Origin: Plantago major
Lineage: Eukaryota > Streptophyta > Magnoliopsida > Lamiales > Plantaginaceae
DNA: 64,000 nucleotides
Reading direction: 5' to 3'
NCBI GenBank assembly: GCA_026545765.1
Contig: CM048842.1
Coordinates: 45,207,431-45,271,430 of the forward strand
In this document: positions 47,523 through 60,200 of the stretch, piece by piece
How positions within the stretch are numbered: the first letter of the stretch is position 1
How the letters are laid out: each line of letters starts with the position of its first letter
The notes under the pieces: model-generated
The model's database searches: none
What the model was told of the DNA's origin: nothing
Seen by the model: only the letters and a program-made list of their open reading frames with translations
Position numbers and translations under genes: made by a program

Positions 47523-50500
47523 ATGTCGATGTCTGATTCCGATACGTCTTCACAAGGCAGCGAGCATAAGAATTTCCGCCAAATTAGCCGCGACAGTAAG
47601 TCAATTTTACTATTCTTAACCCTCTCAAGTTTTCTGTACACATCAGTAGTCGAGTATGCTTTGATTTTGTAGTTTCATGTTTTTTATTTCGGACTGATGT
47701 GATTGTATTAACTGATGAATTGCTAATTGTAAAAGTAAGTTTGTCAATCTGAGGTTAGAAATTGAAGTTTCTTGCTTCGAAATGGATCCTTGCGTACGTA
47801 TGCTACTTTTTGGGTAACTTGAGATATGTGGATTTTGTTCTGCTACGTGGAATTGTTCTGTATGATTTATGATAGCTTCGTGGAGGGAAACTGTGAAGAA
47901 ATGAGTAAGTTGTGGTCAACTAGGTGTGTAATCGAAGATAATCGCCTGATTAACATAAGAGCAGATGTGCTAGAGATTAATCTGTTACATGGAATTGTTC
48001 TATATTATTTATGATAATTCAATAGTTCCGTGGAGGGAAACTGTGAAGAAATAAACAAGTTTTTGTCAACTATGTGTGTGCAATCCAAGATATTGCCTGA
48101 TTAACATAGAACAGATGCTGGTTCTAGAGATTAATGCTTAGGCAGTTGGTTTTTTCATGGGATTTTGTTATATGCTTTAGGCTCCGGTCACTGGTACTGC
48201 AACGGGTAGAAGTAGTAACTGGTTACTTCATGTTATTCTCATGGATGTGTCTATGTTCTTGTTCATGTTGAGAACTTGTTTTGTGCACTAGCACCATTAC
48301 TCTGGAGAATTAGCTAATTGCTTGTAGGTTGTGCCTTTATCATATCATCATCTTATTATTGGAAGACTTGGGCCTTGATAACAAACACAGCTCCTACTGA
48401 ATATAAAGTTTGATTGCCAGCCTCTTAGGAATTTTATAAGCGTTGTTAGTTGTGCTGGAGTCGGATGTCAACATGTACACCAGATATAGGATTCTTACTG
48501 TTGACTGCCACCTGCAAATATATGATTCTTCTACTATTTCTAAATAGCTGTCAATCACTTAATCGACTCAAACAGAATCTTGTCTAGGGGTAGTTTGAAA
48601 CTGAGATTAGCAGTTAGATTACTGATATCATGTGGACATAGACCAGCTGTTTTTTTTTTCTGGGTTTGAATGTTATGTGAGTGGCTTTGACATATCGAGG
48701 TGAGAAAATAGGGTCGACATATAGGGGTATTTCAATTGTTTGATTGGGTTTTCATTATTGTGAATCAAATTTCAGAATTAAAATGTTTGAGTTCTGAGTG
48801 CCTACTTAAACTCACATGCAGCTAAATGTCAAGTACCAAAACAGAGTTAGCATGATCAGGTTGAATGTTTTAGTTTCTTAACCAACTGTCTCATGGATAA
48901 TTTATTTATCCAAAATGCATCTACTCTGCCATTGCATTTTACATTTACTTGGAACTGAATGTGTGAACATATCTAACATGCATTTCCAATTTAACTGAAC
49001 ATATTTTGTGTTAAATGTTTTCCTGCCATTTGGAAGGACCCTAGGTGTCATTACTGTCTGGCTTGCTGAACATGTGGCCTAAACACAGTAACTATTCTTT
49101 TTTATGAATTTTTGTGGGGGTTCTTATTCTTAGTAAAGTTGGCCATCCTGATGATATGTAGGGTTGGAATGATATTCATGAGTGGAACATATAGGTTTTG
49201 GATACTATGGAAGAGTAGGGTCTAGGGGAACATAAACTAGAGACAGTTAAGTCACTTAAATCCTATAAGTGTAGTTTAGATTTACTTGTGTATAACTGGA
49301 AGTTGCTTGCTTGTCAATGGAGAAGGATGATTGACACGTTGCAGTTTGGAACATTTTCCAATACTTGTTAAGATGCTTTATGGAATTACAATTTGATTTT
49401 GCCTGCTTTCCTTCAGATGATGAATTTTAAGAATTCTTTGCACATTTGCAGGACTATTATATGAAATGCTTCGATCAACCAAAACAGGGGATTCAAAGTC
49501 GAGTTGGAAGGTATACTGACTTTTATTTGGAGCTTCACATATGACAACTTACTTATACACCTCTATCATTGTATAAATGGACGATTGTTGGTAGCTGATG
49601 TAAACTTCCATACAAGTGCCGTCTGGTAGAGTTTGCATTCATCCTAAGAGTTTGCATTTTTTTTTTCATCCTAAGAGTTTACTTATACTATTTTTTAAAA
49701 ATCTTTTACTCGTTAGTTTATTACGCATCAGAGAAAATAATTTAGTTACTTTTAACTATGACCTTATAGGTACTGATCATGGACAAGGTAACTGTTAAAG
49801 TAATGTCCTACTCATGCAAGATGGCAGATATTACAGATGAAGGAATCTCATGTAAGATATAGATGGCCAGTCTCTGTTTTATTTTTATGCGCTCTCGCAT
49901 CTTTCTATATATATTATTATTAGTGCATGGGCACTGCCTGGATCGTACTTTATTTGAAAAGCTGACAATTCGGAGTTAAGTCCCTTTGAGACCTTCGATA
50001 TGTCTAACTGCTGGTCAATGTACGAAACACTCTTGGTGTGTCGTTCGGTAAGTTGTTTTTATGCAATGTAATGAGATGGGTTCTTTCAAATTCAAATTAG
50101 ACATTCAAGGACTTAGTCTCTACCAAAATATATTTTCCGTTTTAAAGTAGGTTGGCCCTTGCTGTTGCTGTGTTCACATAAATTTTCTAGATGTGCAATT
50201 AATAACAATTTGTTTAGTTGAGCGTTCTATAGAACCTGGACTAATGTACTGATTTTTATGTAATTCAACCCTTTACTTCTCACAATCAGTTTGCATTGTG
50301 CACCTGCACTCATCATTATGTTCTCTATCTCCTTATTCCATACCTAGATACTGTTTGTTTACTAAAGATATGTTCCCACATGGTTTGGCATGGAAGTTTA
50401 GACCAGAATTTAAAACTGAAAGTTCTTCATAGTTACAGTAGTATTATTTAAGGTGTTAACCACTTTCTGTAATGTACTGGTCTCTCATATTGCCCTTAGG

Positions 50501-53500
50501 AGTTTATTAGCTGAAAACCCATTTCAGGTAGGAAATTGGTTTTGCAGCATCCCAGAAGGAGAACCAAGCAAAATTTTCAGAGGAAGTAGGTTATTAGTAA
50601 AAGTTGTGCTGAAAAATGTTTTAATTCTAAAACTTTATGTAGCATTCATGCAATTTCTGAAATGTAGTATATAGAAAATAGGTGGTTTCAAGTCCATGGT
50701 CTGTGTAAATAGCCTGACAATTTATTTTGTGTGGTTTTTGGTTTCATTTGTGACATTGTTCCAAGCAGAGTTTGTGTTATTCTAGTGTCCACACCCCATA
50801 AAATGACACGGGTTTTATTGCTGGCTCTACATAAGGGTGCTCTTGGAGCATTTTTACTTAGTTTCCAAATTTACATGATTTTGCCCTCCATAAATATTTG
50901 TTTTGAGAATTATGCTATGTTCTCTTCATCTGAAAACTCATTAATTTCAGTTCAGATTCATTCAGTTCAGCTCTGCTTAGTTGTTTTTTATACTACACTT
51001 CAGTTCAGTTCTGTTCAGACGAGGAGAACAGAGCCTTAAAACCATATATTTACAATTGATTGACAATTAGCTCTGGTACTTCAAATTACATGCATTGTTC
51101 ACGATTTTAGTTCAATTCTTCTTTTAGGTTCATTACTTATTTTTCAGCTTCTATTTATAGTCTGGTAATACCTACGTCATTTGTCCTGAAACTTGAAAGG
51201 GCCTACCTCTGTGGACTCCCTAATAATGAAAAGTTTTTCTTCAACAAGCATGCTATATAGGGAATTTGTATGATGGAATTGAGTTGTCTCAGTATACTTC
51301 TCAGTTCTCACATTGTTTGTTGGTAGTTCAGAGTTGAGAAGTAACTATGCTGTGTGTGATTTACAGTAGTGGAAGACATACACAAGCGAAGACAGCCACT
51401 ACCAACTATGGATGCTATATATTTCATGCAGCCAACTAAAGAAAAGTAAATTGTTTACTCTTGCACAAATTTTAATATTTTCATTTCGAGTATATTGCCA
51501 GAACATACTTTACCGAGGTCTGTTATTCGTAATAGAATTTGAATTATTAACAAATCATTAGCGTGGACAAATAATTTGCAACATAGAGTTTCTTTTTAGC
51601 AAGATTAAATTTGAAGTAATATTTTTTGAAGTTAGGCTTGATAGTAGTAGTGATATTTGGATTGCATTTAGTGATTTTTGTGCTCTCAATGAACAAATTT
51701 ATGGGAATCACATATTATTAGTTAAAAGAAAAATACTAATTTTCTGCTTGTTGCATTCAGCATTCTATTACTAGCATTAGCCTGACATATTACATTTATT
51801 AAGCGTAATTGTACAATAAAAACACATAATCAAAAAGGAATAAATAAAATACGAAAAATAAAAATAGAAGAATACAAGAAAGGAGAAAAAACAGAATAAG
51901 GATAAAAGGACATAATACACTGTGTGTAGATCGTAATTATATAACAAATGCACACAATAGTTATAAAAGGTTTTTTTTTTTACGATTAAGGAAAAATGAA
52001 AAAAAAAAATATAGAACAAGGATAGTAGAATTTGAACTTAAAAATACGACACATGTACTCTCCGGATTAAAATTCAAGGATTAAGATTGAACATATAAGC
52101 TTAAAATTTAATGTTGAGGAAAAATAGTGCATTGGGGCTTTATAAGTATATAGCATGGTTTGTATGGTAATTAAAATTGTCATGGCCGGCTTACTTATTT
52201 ATGGGGTACTAAATTTTCCCTAGACTCGCTACCTTTTCTTACTAACGTACTTGATGGTGGTTAAATGAGAAAATTGATCCTTCAGTAAAGAGATTCAGCA
52301 TAGTCTTCCTGTAATCTATATACATCATGACAAAATAAAAGAAAAATTAGCTATCTTACACATATTACATGTTTTCCTACTGAGTGGAAACTGTATCTGC
52401 ATTTGCAAGATGTGAACTAATGAGACTCATCTAAAGTAATGAACCTAAAAGTAATTCTTTCAGTTACAAAATATATACTTGGCATTTGCAGAAGGATACT
52501 TTTATTTATTTTTTGTTAAACTTCTCCTTTAATTTTACTTTTTAGTTATAGTTCTCTCTTGCTTTGAGAAATGGATATACCTTATTATAAGTTAGCAAAA
52601 CTTTCTGGTCTTCTTTGTCCTTCTATAAACACTCCCTGTTTGTGTTCTCTCATATATTCATTCATCCTGAATTGCAGCATTATCATTTTCCTCTCCGATA
52701 TGGCTGGAAGATCACCATTGTACAGAAAGTATGTGAAGTTATATGTTGCTTTATTCAGCAATTGTTTGAATATCGCTTTTATCCAGTTATTATTTATTTT
52801 CTTTCCTTATCTCTCTTTTTTCTGCTTTTGTTTATTTTTCTACTAGGGCATTTGTCTTCTTTAGCTCTTCGGTTGCTCCAGAGTTGGTCAGTCAAATTAA
52901 ACGAGAAGGAAGTGTTTTAACTCGCATTGGTGCTTTAAGAGAGGTCAACAGAAAAATTCATAAGTTCCTTTGGGTCCAAATTTAATGTTATATTGTTATA
53001 TTGTTTCTAAATCTGAACCTCAATTCTGCAGATGAACTTGGAATATTTTGCCATAGATAGCCAGGTATATTATCCTCTTGAACTCTGGTTTAGTTCTGCA
53101 TGTCTCTTCACGTTTAGGTGTTCCTCAGTGAAGGATATAAAGATGAAAATTAAACATGCAGGACTTTCTATTTGTGATGGAGATATTATTATATCATTTA
53201 CAAGAACAAACAAATAATTATTGCAAGAAGTAAGTTTGACATGTAAAATCTGAGATGCAATACGGACATGCCTTTTCAGCATCTTTGCATGCATGCTCTA
53301 CATTTTATTTTTTATGATATTTTAAGCAGTTTTTCTGGCTATGCCAGTTACTGGTTAATTGCTTGTGTTGGTAAATTATGACATCCTACTTCCTGTCATG
53401 GGATTTGAAATGTACCTTACAACTGCAGGGTTTTATCACTGACAATGAGAGAGCTCTTGAGGACCTTTTTGGGGATGAGGAAAGCTCCCGAAAAGGTGAT

Positions 53501-56500
53501 GCATGCCTGAATGCGATGGCTGCTCGCATAGCAACGGTGTTTGCATCTTTGCGGGTATTTTATACGAGTCTTCTAGATGTTACACAACACAACAGAGAAT
53601 GCAGCATTGGAATCACTATTGAATTGTCTTGTGACAGGAGTTTCCAACCGTGCGCTACCGTGCTGCCAAATCCCTCGATACTGCAACGGTGGCGACTTTT
53701 CGTGATTTAATCCCTACAAAACTTGCTGCTGGAGTTTGGAACTGTCTGATGAAAAATAAGAAGATCAAGGACTACCCTCAGTCAGAGACATGCGAGCTGC
53801 TTATCCTAGATAGATCTATAGACCAGGTTTTGGTTGCTGGATATAAAGTAATGAAGTCCAAATTTAATTCGTTCATACAGCCAGAGCTTGAATGTGTTTC
53901 TTATTTTTTTCCGCAGATTGCTCCAATCATACATGAATGGACATATGATGCAATGTGCCGTGATTTATTAAACATGGATGGGAATAAGTATGTCCATGAG
54001 GTAAGAGCTCACGTTTTCTTGTCATTGATTGCTTATAAATTGCTCATTCGCTCATGACATCATACCTCTCAGGTTCCAAGCAAAGTTGGCCCTCCTGAGA
54101 AGAAAGAAGTCCTTTTGGAGGATCATGACCCTATTTGGCTAGAGCTCCGGCATGCGCACATAGCCGATGTTTGTAAAATTTGCCAAGACGTCATCTTTTT
54201 ATTTATTTTGGTTTTCAAATGATTCCGCCATCAAATTTACTTGGTAAATAACATTTATTTCAGGCTAGTGAACGACTGCATAACAAGATGACAAATTTTG
54301 TATCGAAAAACAGAGCTGCACAAATCCATGGAAGGTTTGTGACAATACCCAGGTTTCTAATAATGTGAATTGCAGTATTGGGTAAAAGTCACATATAATC
54401 TTTTTTGTCCAAGAATTTTAAGCCATGAGAGAATCTGAGCCTTAGTGTCTTTTATACAGGGGATTGGACACATCCCCAGAAGTGACTGAGCTAGTTTTTA
54501 TTTTGAATATGTTGCTTTCAATTGGTCTGCTTAATTTAATGACATGTGATGAGATGGTACTTATTTTTGTTTGAATAAGATTTATTGGCCATTAGTGGTT
54601 ATGTGGTTCTTATTTTGATATTGTGATCTCTAAGTTGTATCTCAGTTTAATTTTCTGTTCTAGCATGACTAGCCATTTTTCCATTATCACTGTTCTGCCT
54701 GACTGGGCACCATTTAGTACCAAATTAAGTTTGTGCCATGGCACCAAATTGATTTCGATCAAAACTAAAATTAACTCAAACCTGTCCTTGAAAGCCATGT
54801 ATTCATCCTTCAGTTCTCACATTTCTTTTTTTAAGAGTTCTTACCCACTAACAATTGTAAGTTAAGAGGATACTTCAGTTTTTTAGTATGACTATTAAGT
54901 ATTAAGTATTAAGTATTAAATGTATCTTTTTACTCATTTCTCTTCTATATTCTACGATAAAATGTGCAGAGAGGGTGGTGAATTGTCCACTCGGGACTTG
55001 CAAAGGATGGTGCAGGCTTTACCTCAGTACAGTGAACAAATTGAAAAGCTCTCCCTTCATGTTGATGTGAGTCACTTGTATTTTCAGCCGTTGATACTTG
55101 TTTTACTTCATCTGTAAGGATGCAATTATTAATGATTTTAATAAGTGTAATTGCAAAAAATCTGGAAGGATAATTTTTTGGGCTTGTTAAACGCATGACA
55201 CATTTTACTAAACGTAGGACACTTTCTGGAAAATTATAAAAATAGTCCAAAGTTCAATAATTTACAAATAAGTCCAAAACGACTTAAAAATTACAAAAAA
55301 AAAACCCGATCATCATCATGATCACCATATGAAACATCACGATCATGATCATATTATTTCAACAATAAATCATACTTCCTCTGTCCTGGAACAAGTTTTC
55401 CACTTTGACCTTTTGCGGTCAAACTTTTCCAACTTTGACTACGAATTAATCTTAAACCGCAAATGTAAAATGTTCAATTTTTTTATACAATGAAAGTTTA
55501 GGGGTTAAAGTTTCATTTTATACAAAAATTGAACATTTTACATTTGTGGTTTAAGATTAATTCGTAGTCAAAGTTGTAAACGTTTGACCGCAAAAGGTCA
55601 AAGTGGGAAACTTGTTCCGGGACGGAGGAAGTACAATTTAAAAAAATAAAATAACAATGTTGGTACAATAATTGAAAAAGGTATATTATAATTAACCAAA
55701 CTATTGAAAAAAGTAAGTAAACAATATATATGTATATATTTTTAAATTTAACCGGCCGGAAACGAGTGTTTCCGACCAGAATACTTGTGGCCTACAACAA
55801 TGTAGGCCACAACATGTTGTTTTTCAAAAACAAAATCCAATCATCATCCGGATCATCATGATCACCATCTGGAACATGATTATACTATTTCAATAACAAA
55901 TCATACAATTTATAAAAATAAAATAACAATGTTACTGCAATAATTGAAAAAATATCATAATTAACCAAATTATTAAAAAATGTAAGTAAACAACATATAT
56001 GGATTTTTTTTTAAATTTAACCGGCCGGAAACAAGTGTTTTCGGACGGAATACTTGTATCCTACAACAATGTAAGGCCACATCGAAAAACGAAGGCCAAC
56101 ATTTTTGTAGGCCGACAACATGTGTGGACTCCAAAACGTAGGCCACAAGTATTCCGGCCGCGGCCCGTTAAATTCAATAAAATATATAGATATATTTTTT
56201 ACTTTTTTTTAAATGGTTTAGTTGATTATGATATATTTTTTTAATTATTGTAGTAGCATTGTTATTTTATTTTTCTAAATTGTATGATTTGTTGTTGAAA
56301 TAGTATACATGTTCCAAATGGTGATCATGATGATTCGGATGATGATGGATTTTGTTTTTTGAAATTTTTTATGGTTTTGGGACTTATATGTAAATTATTA
56401 AACTTTGAACTATTTTTGTAATTTTCCAAAAAATGTCCTGCATTTAGTAAAATATGTCATGCGTTTAACAATAGCTTAATTTGATATTAAAATATAAGTA

Positions 56501-57209
56501 ATTTCACAAAGTCCTTGAAGGGACCTACATTAGCGAGGGACTGAGGGACCGAATGATGTTCTTAACTATGGCTGTGTTTAGCACTAGCTTATAAGCTTTA
56601 TGAGCTTATTTTCGAAATAAGTCTGTTACGTGAGTACATAGCTGGTAGCTTATAATCTAGCTGATCTGATAAGCTTGTTCAGGTAGCTTATTAAAAAAAA
56701 AGCTAGATGATTTGTTTTTATATACTACATTTAACAAATCAGCACTTATCAGCTGCTTAATTTACTATAGGTAGTATTTGCAGGCCCCACTTTGATAAGC
56801 CGAAATGAAGGATTAGGAATTGCAGAGTAATAGTGAAGTAGAATTGGTGGTAGTGTTTTCAATATGTCAGAAAGTAGGTAATAAGCAAACTTAGGGTGTT
56901 TGCAAAATGATAACAAAAGCTGAAAAAGGAAATTGTACACGGATAAGTTTCCCGTTCCAGCTTATGCTATGTAGCTGCTTAAATTTTGAGAAACTTTAGC
57001 AGAAGTTTGAGATTTTGAGTTGAAAACACTCCTGGACGTGATTACTCCACGCAAATGCAAATAAGTAGATTCAAGCGGAGTTTGCAGACACTTACCACTA
57101 GGCTCTCCTCCTTTGACACATTGTTAATCTCACCTACTGTAGATGATTTAGGCTTTTTTCTCTTCGTCTGAACTGAACTGAACTTGAATTGAACTGAAGA
57201 AATTATTTT

Positions 57210-57241
<32 letters not shown>

Positions 57242-60200
57242 TATTATTATTATTATTATTATTATCAACAATTAAAAAAAAATCATAATGCTTTGGTCAT
57301 CTTTTCCGTACCCTAGTTATTTGGCCATGGTCCATTTGTAGGAACAACCTAGATCACCTTAAAGCTTGTCCACTCTTATGTATGCGCTCTCGCTTGCGCT
57401 GCAAGTGATCTAGCGAACAACACTTCCATGGGAGAACATAGGATGAAAACGAAAGTTAAAGCGGGAGTGAGAATTAAAAGGAATTCAATTTGGATAAATT
57501 TTCTCGTTTTCCTCGTGCAAAAGATCGAGCAAAAGATCGGTTCGAGTGGAAATTAACATGGGTGTGTAAAAGAATGATAAAACAACAACAACAACAACAA
57601 CAACAACACCAACAACACCAACACCAACAACAACAACAACAACAACAACAATTAATGAATCTGAACTCAACTGAATGAACATGAACTGAATATGAAGTGA
57701 ACGGAACTATACTGAATGCATCTGAACTGAACCTAATGAGTTTTCAGACGAATAGAACAAAGCCTTAGTGCATATGTAAATATAATTACTGAACTATATT
57801 GGTATAATCAGAGTAGACTAGAGATGTGTCTCTGTGTGGGAAATAGACTTAGTTTTCTATTTGGTTCTCTGTTAATATGCTAAACTTTACATAATGAATC
57901 TTTGAGAATGCTCTTTATATTCAAAGGCTAAATTTCAAAACTTTTGTGGGCAAGCAAGTAAAATAAGATTTCAGTGCCAAAGGGCCATGTTATCCTGACT
58001 CTTGAAGGTAGAAAAACCGCACTTGCTAATATTGAGGCCAAGAATGTTTGCAATTGCATATAACTTTCATACTTTGTCCAATGATCTCATCCAAAACTAG
58101 TATTAATAGCTAATTGCAATGAAAATTATGATTATCATTGTTTCAACTGATGCTTCTGCTGAATGAAAACACTTTTTGTGGAGTAACAGAAGTGCTGATG
58201 TACGCCAGTGCAGAAATAATAATTTTTTTCTACAATATCATTGTTTGATATCAATACTAGTCATGCTGGCATGCACTTATAATCCTTTATATCCATCCCC
58301 TTTTCTCAAATGTATCCAGATCTTAGGGCTATGTCTTTTCCTGTCATGAATATATTTCTCTAAAGTTCTCTTTGGTTAAATGAAATGGATTCTTCAGTTT
58401 TCCTAGGAAAAAAACAACATTTTCTCTCTTGAGAAGTCTTCTCTTGATTGATCTATTTATCTATCTGTTGCTGCTAATTTGTTTTGTTGCAGATTGCTGG
58501 AAAAATTAACAAAATAATCAGGGAAACGGGGCTTAAAGAAGTTGGACAATTAGAGCAGGACCTTGTGTTTGGAGATGCAGGAACCAAAGACCTTATAAAT
58601 TTTCTTAGAATGAAAGAGGTAACCTTTTTTTTCCTTTCATTCCTGCAACATTTAATTAGCATACTTTTACACTATAATATGACATAGTAGACCTCTGTTC
58701 TCAGGATGTGCCGCGTGAAAATAAGCTGCGATTATTGATGATTTATGCAGCTATATATCCCGAGAAGTTTGAGGATGATAAAATAGCAAAACTTATGGAG
58801 GTTAGTTATTCTTTCTGGCGTTTAGATATTTTTTTCATTTACTATATATCCAGTATTCTCAGTACTTCATTATGTAAGTTATCAACTTATCATTTCAACT
58901 AGCCATATCATCACCATACGCTTCAATTTGAATTGCGGCACTCATGGCATATTAACCTAAACTACACTCTCTGAGGTGAAATGTAATAGGCTTCAAATGT
59001 ACTGTATGCAGCATTAGAGGTTCTGTGTGCAGTATGTTACACCTGCTACAACTTTCTTACAACATTTGATTAGTTCACACTGCTCATTAACTTATTTTCA
59101 GCAGCTTCATCTCCCTTAAAATGTCTCTTAACCAAGTTTTCTCACTATACGTACTCCAAAATCAACACCCCCCCCCCCCCCCCACCAACAAAAGCTTGAG
59201 AGTGGTGACGTAATAGCACTTGGGGCCTGCTAAAAAACAGCTACTTTCTTTAACTTTTTGATTTCGACAAAATCATGGTTGTGGTGACTGAAATTTAATC
59301 CTCTCAACTTGTGATACTTGGTGCACATTTATGTCAAGATGGGGCTATATACACATTTTTCTACTACATGACTTATTTGGTTTTGCGTTATGGACAACAA
59401 TGAGACACTGAAGAAGAAGTTTAAATATTGCTATAGTAATATAGTATATGGTGTAGCATCCTGGACAATCGCTAAACATAAGTGGGAGTGCAAATCTGTC
59501 ATATTTATTCTGACCAGCTCTTATTCTTGTCCTTCATTATTTGGTTTATACTTTGCTAATATATTGATTCATCCAATTCAGTTAGCTGGACTACCACAAG
59601 ATGACATGACGGCTGTTTATAACATGCGATTGCTGGAGGCATCATCGGAGACCAAAAAGAGCTCAATTGTACCATTTTCACTCAGGTTCGATGTTAACAA
59701 GGTAATAATGCACTGTAGAAATGATTATCGTGCCCATGTAACCATTGCATTTATTCCGTAGATGTTTTTTCAATTGGCTTTCTGTTGGGTAAAGGTTTTC
59801 ATGTTTTATACATTATCTATTTACAGAAGAAGCATGCTGCTCGAAAAGACCGTCCTGGTGAAGAGGTGACGTGGCAATTATCACGTTTTTATCCTATAAT
59901 CGAGGTACGTTCCAAATCCTTTGATGTTAGATCAAAATTACCATTCGTATTTTTTCTTAGTTTTGGATAAGTTATGGCTGAATAGGAGAGGAGCAATAGC
60001 TGTTACTATGATATGGAGAACCAGATTGAAAGTTGATTATCAAGAAAGAGACAGGATTAGAAATTTTCTTGTCAATTCTGTTTCGAATCTGGCTTAATAA
60101 ATTTGTCACAAGTGTGCTGAACATTTTTTTTTTGTTGGCACCAGAAGGGCCGTGCTACCCTAGATTCAGCTTGATAAACATAAACCAATCATTTGGGGAA

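Larger units (their letters stand above)
57151..57764. mobile_element. Tourist-like MITE, long copy, KEULE intron 13
   Basis: 614 bp flanked by TTA. Ends: GGCTTTTTTCTCTTCGTCTGAA on the left, and on the right TTCAGACGAATAGAACAAAGCC, its imperfect complement. The inside is rich in CTGAACTGAA and holds two microsatellites (57211-57266 and 57584-57652). It has no ORF beyond a polyglutamine artefact. Confidence 0.75.

Noticed and set aside
57211-57266. CRISPR-like or terminator hairpin
   Set aside because: Simple palindromic microsatellite in a plant intron; no spacer structure anywhere in the window.
57490-57678. Polyglutamine ORF
   Set aside because: It is the (CAA)n microsatellite read in one frame, inside a MITE in an intron.
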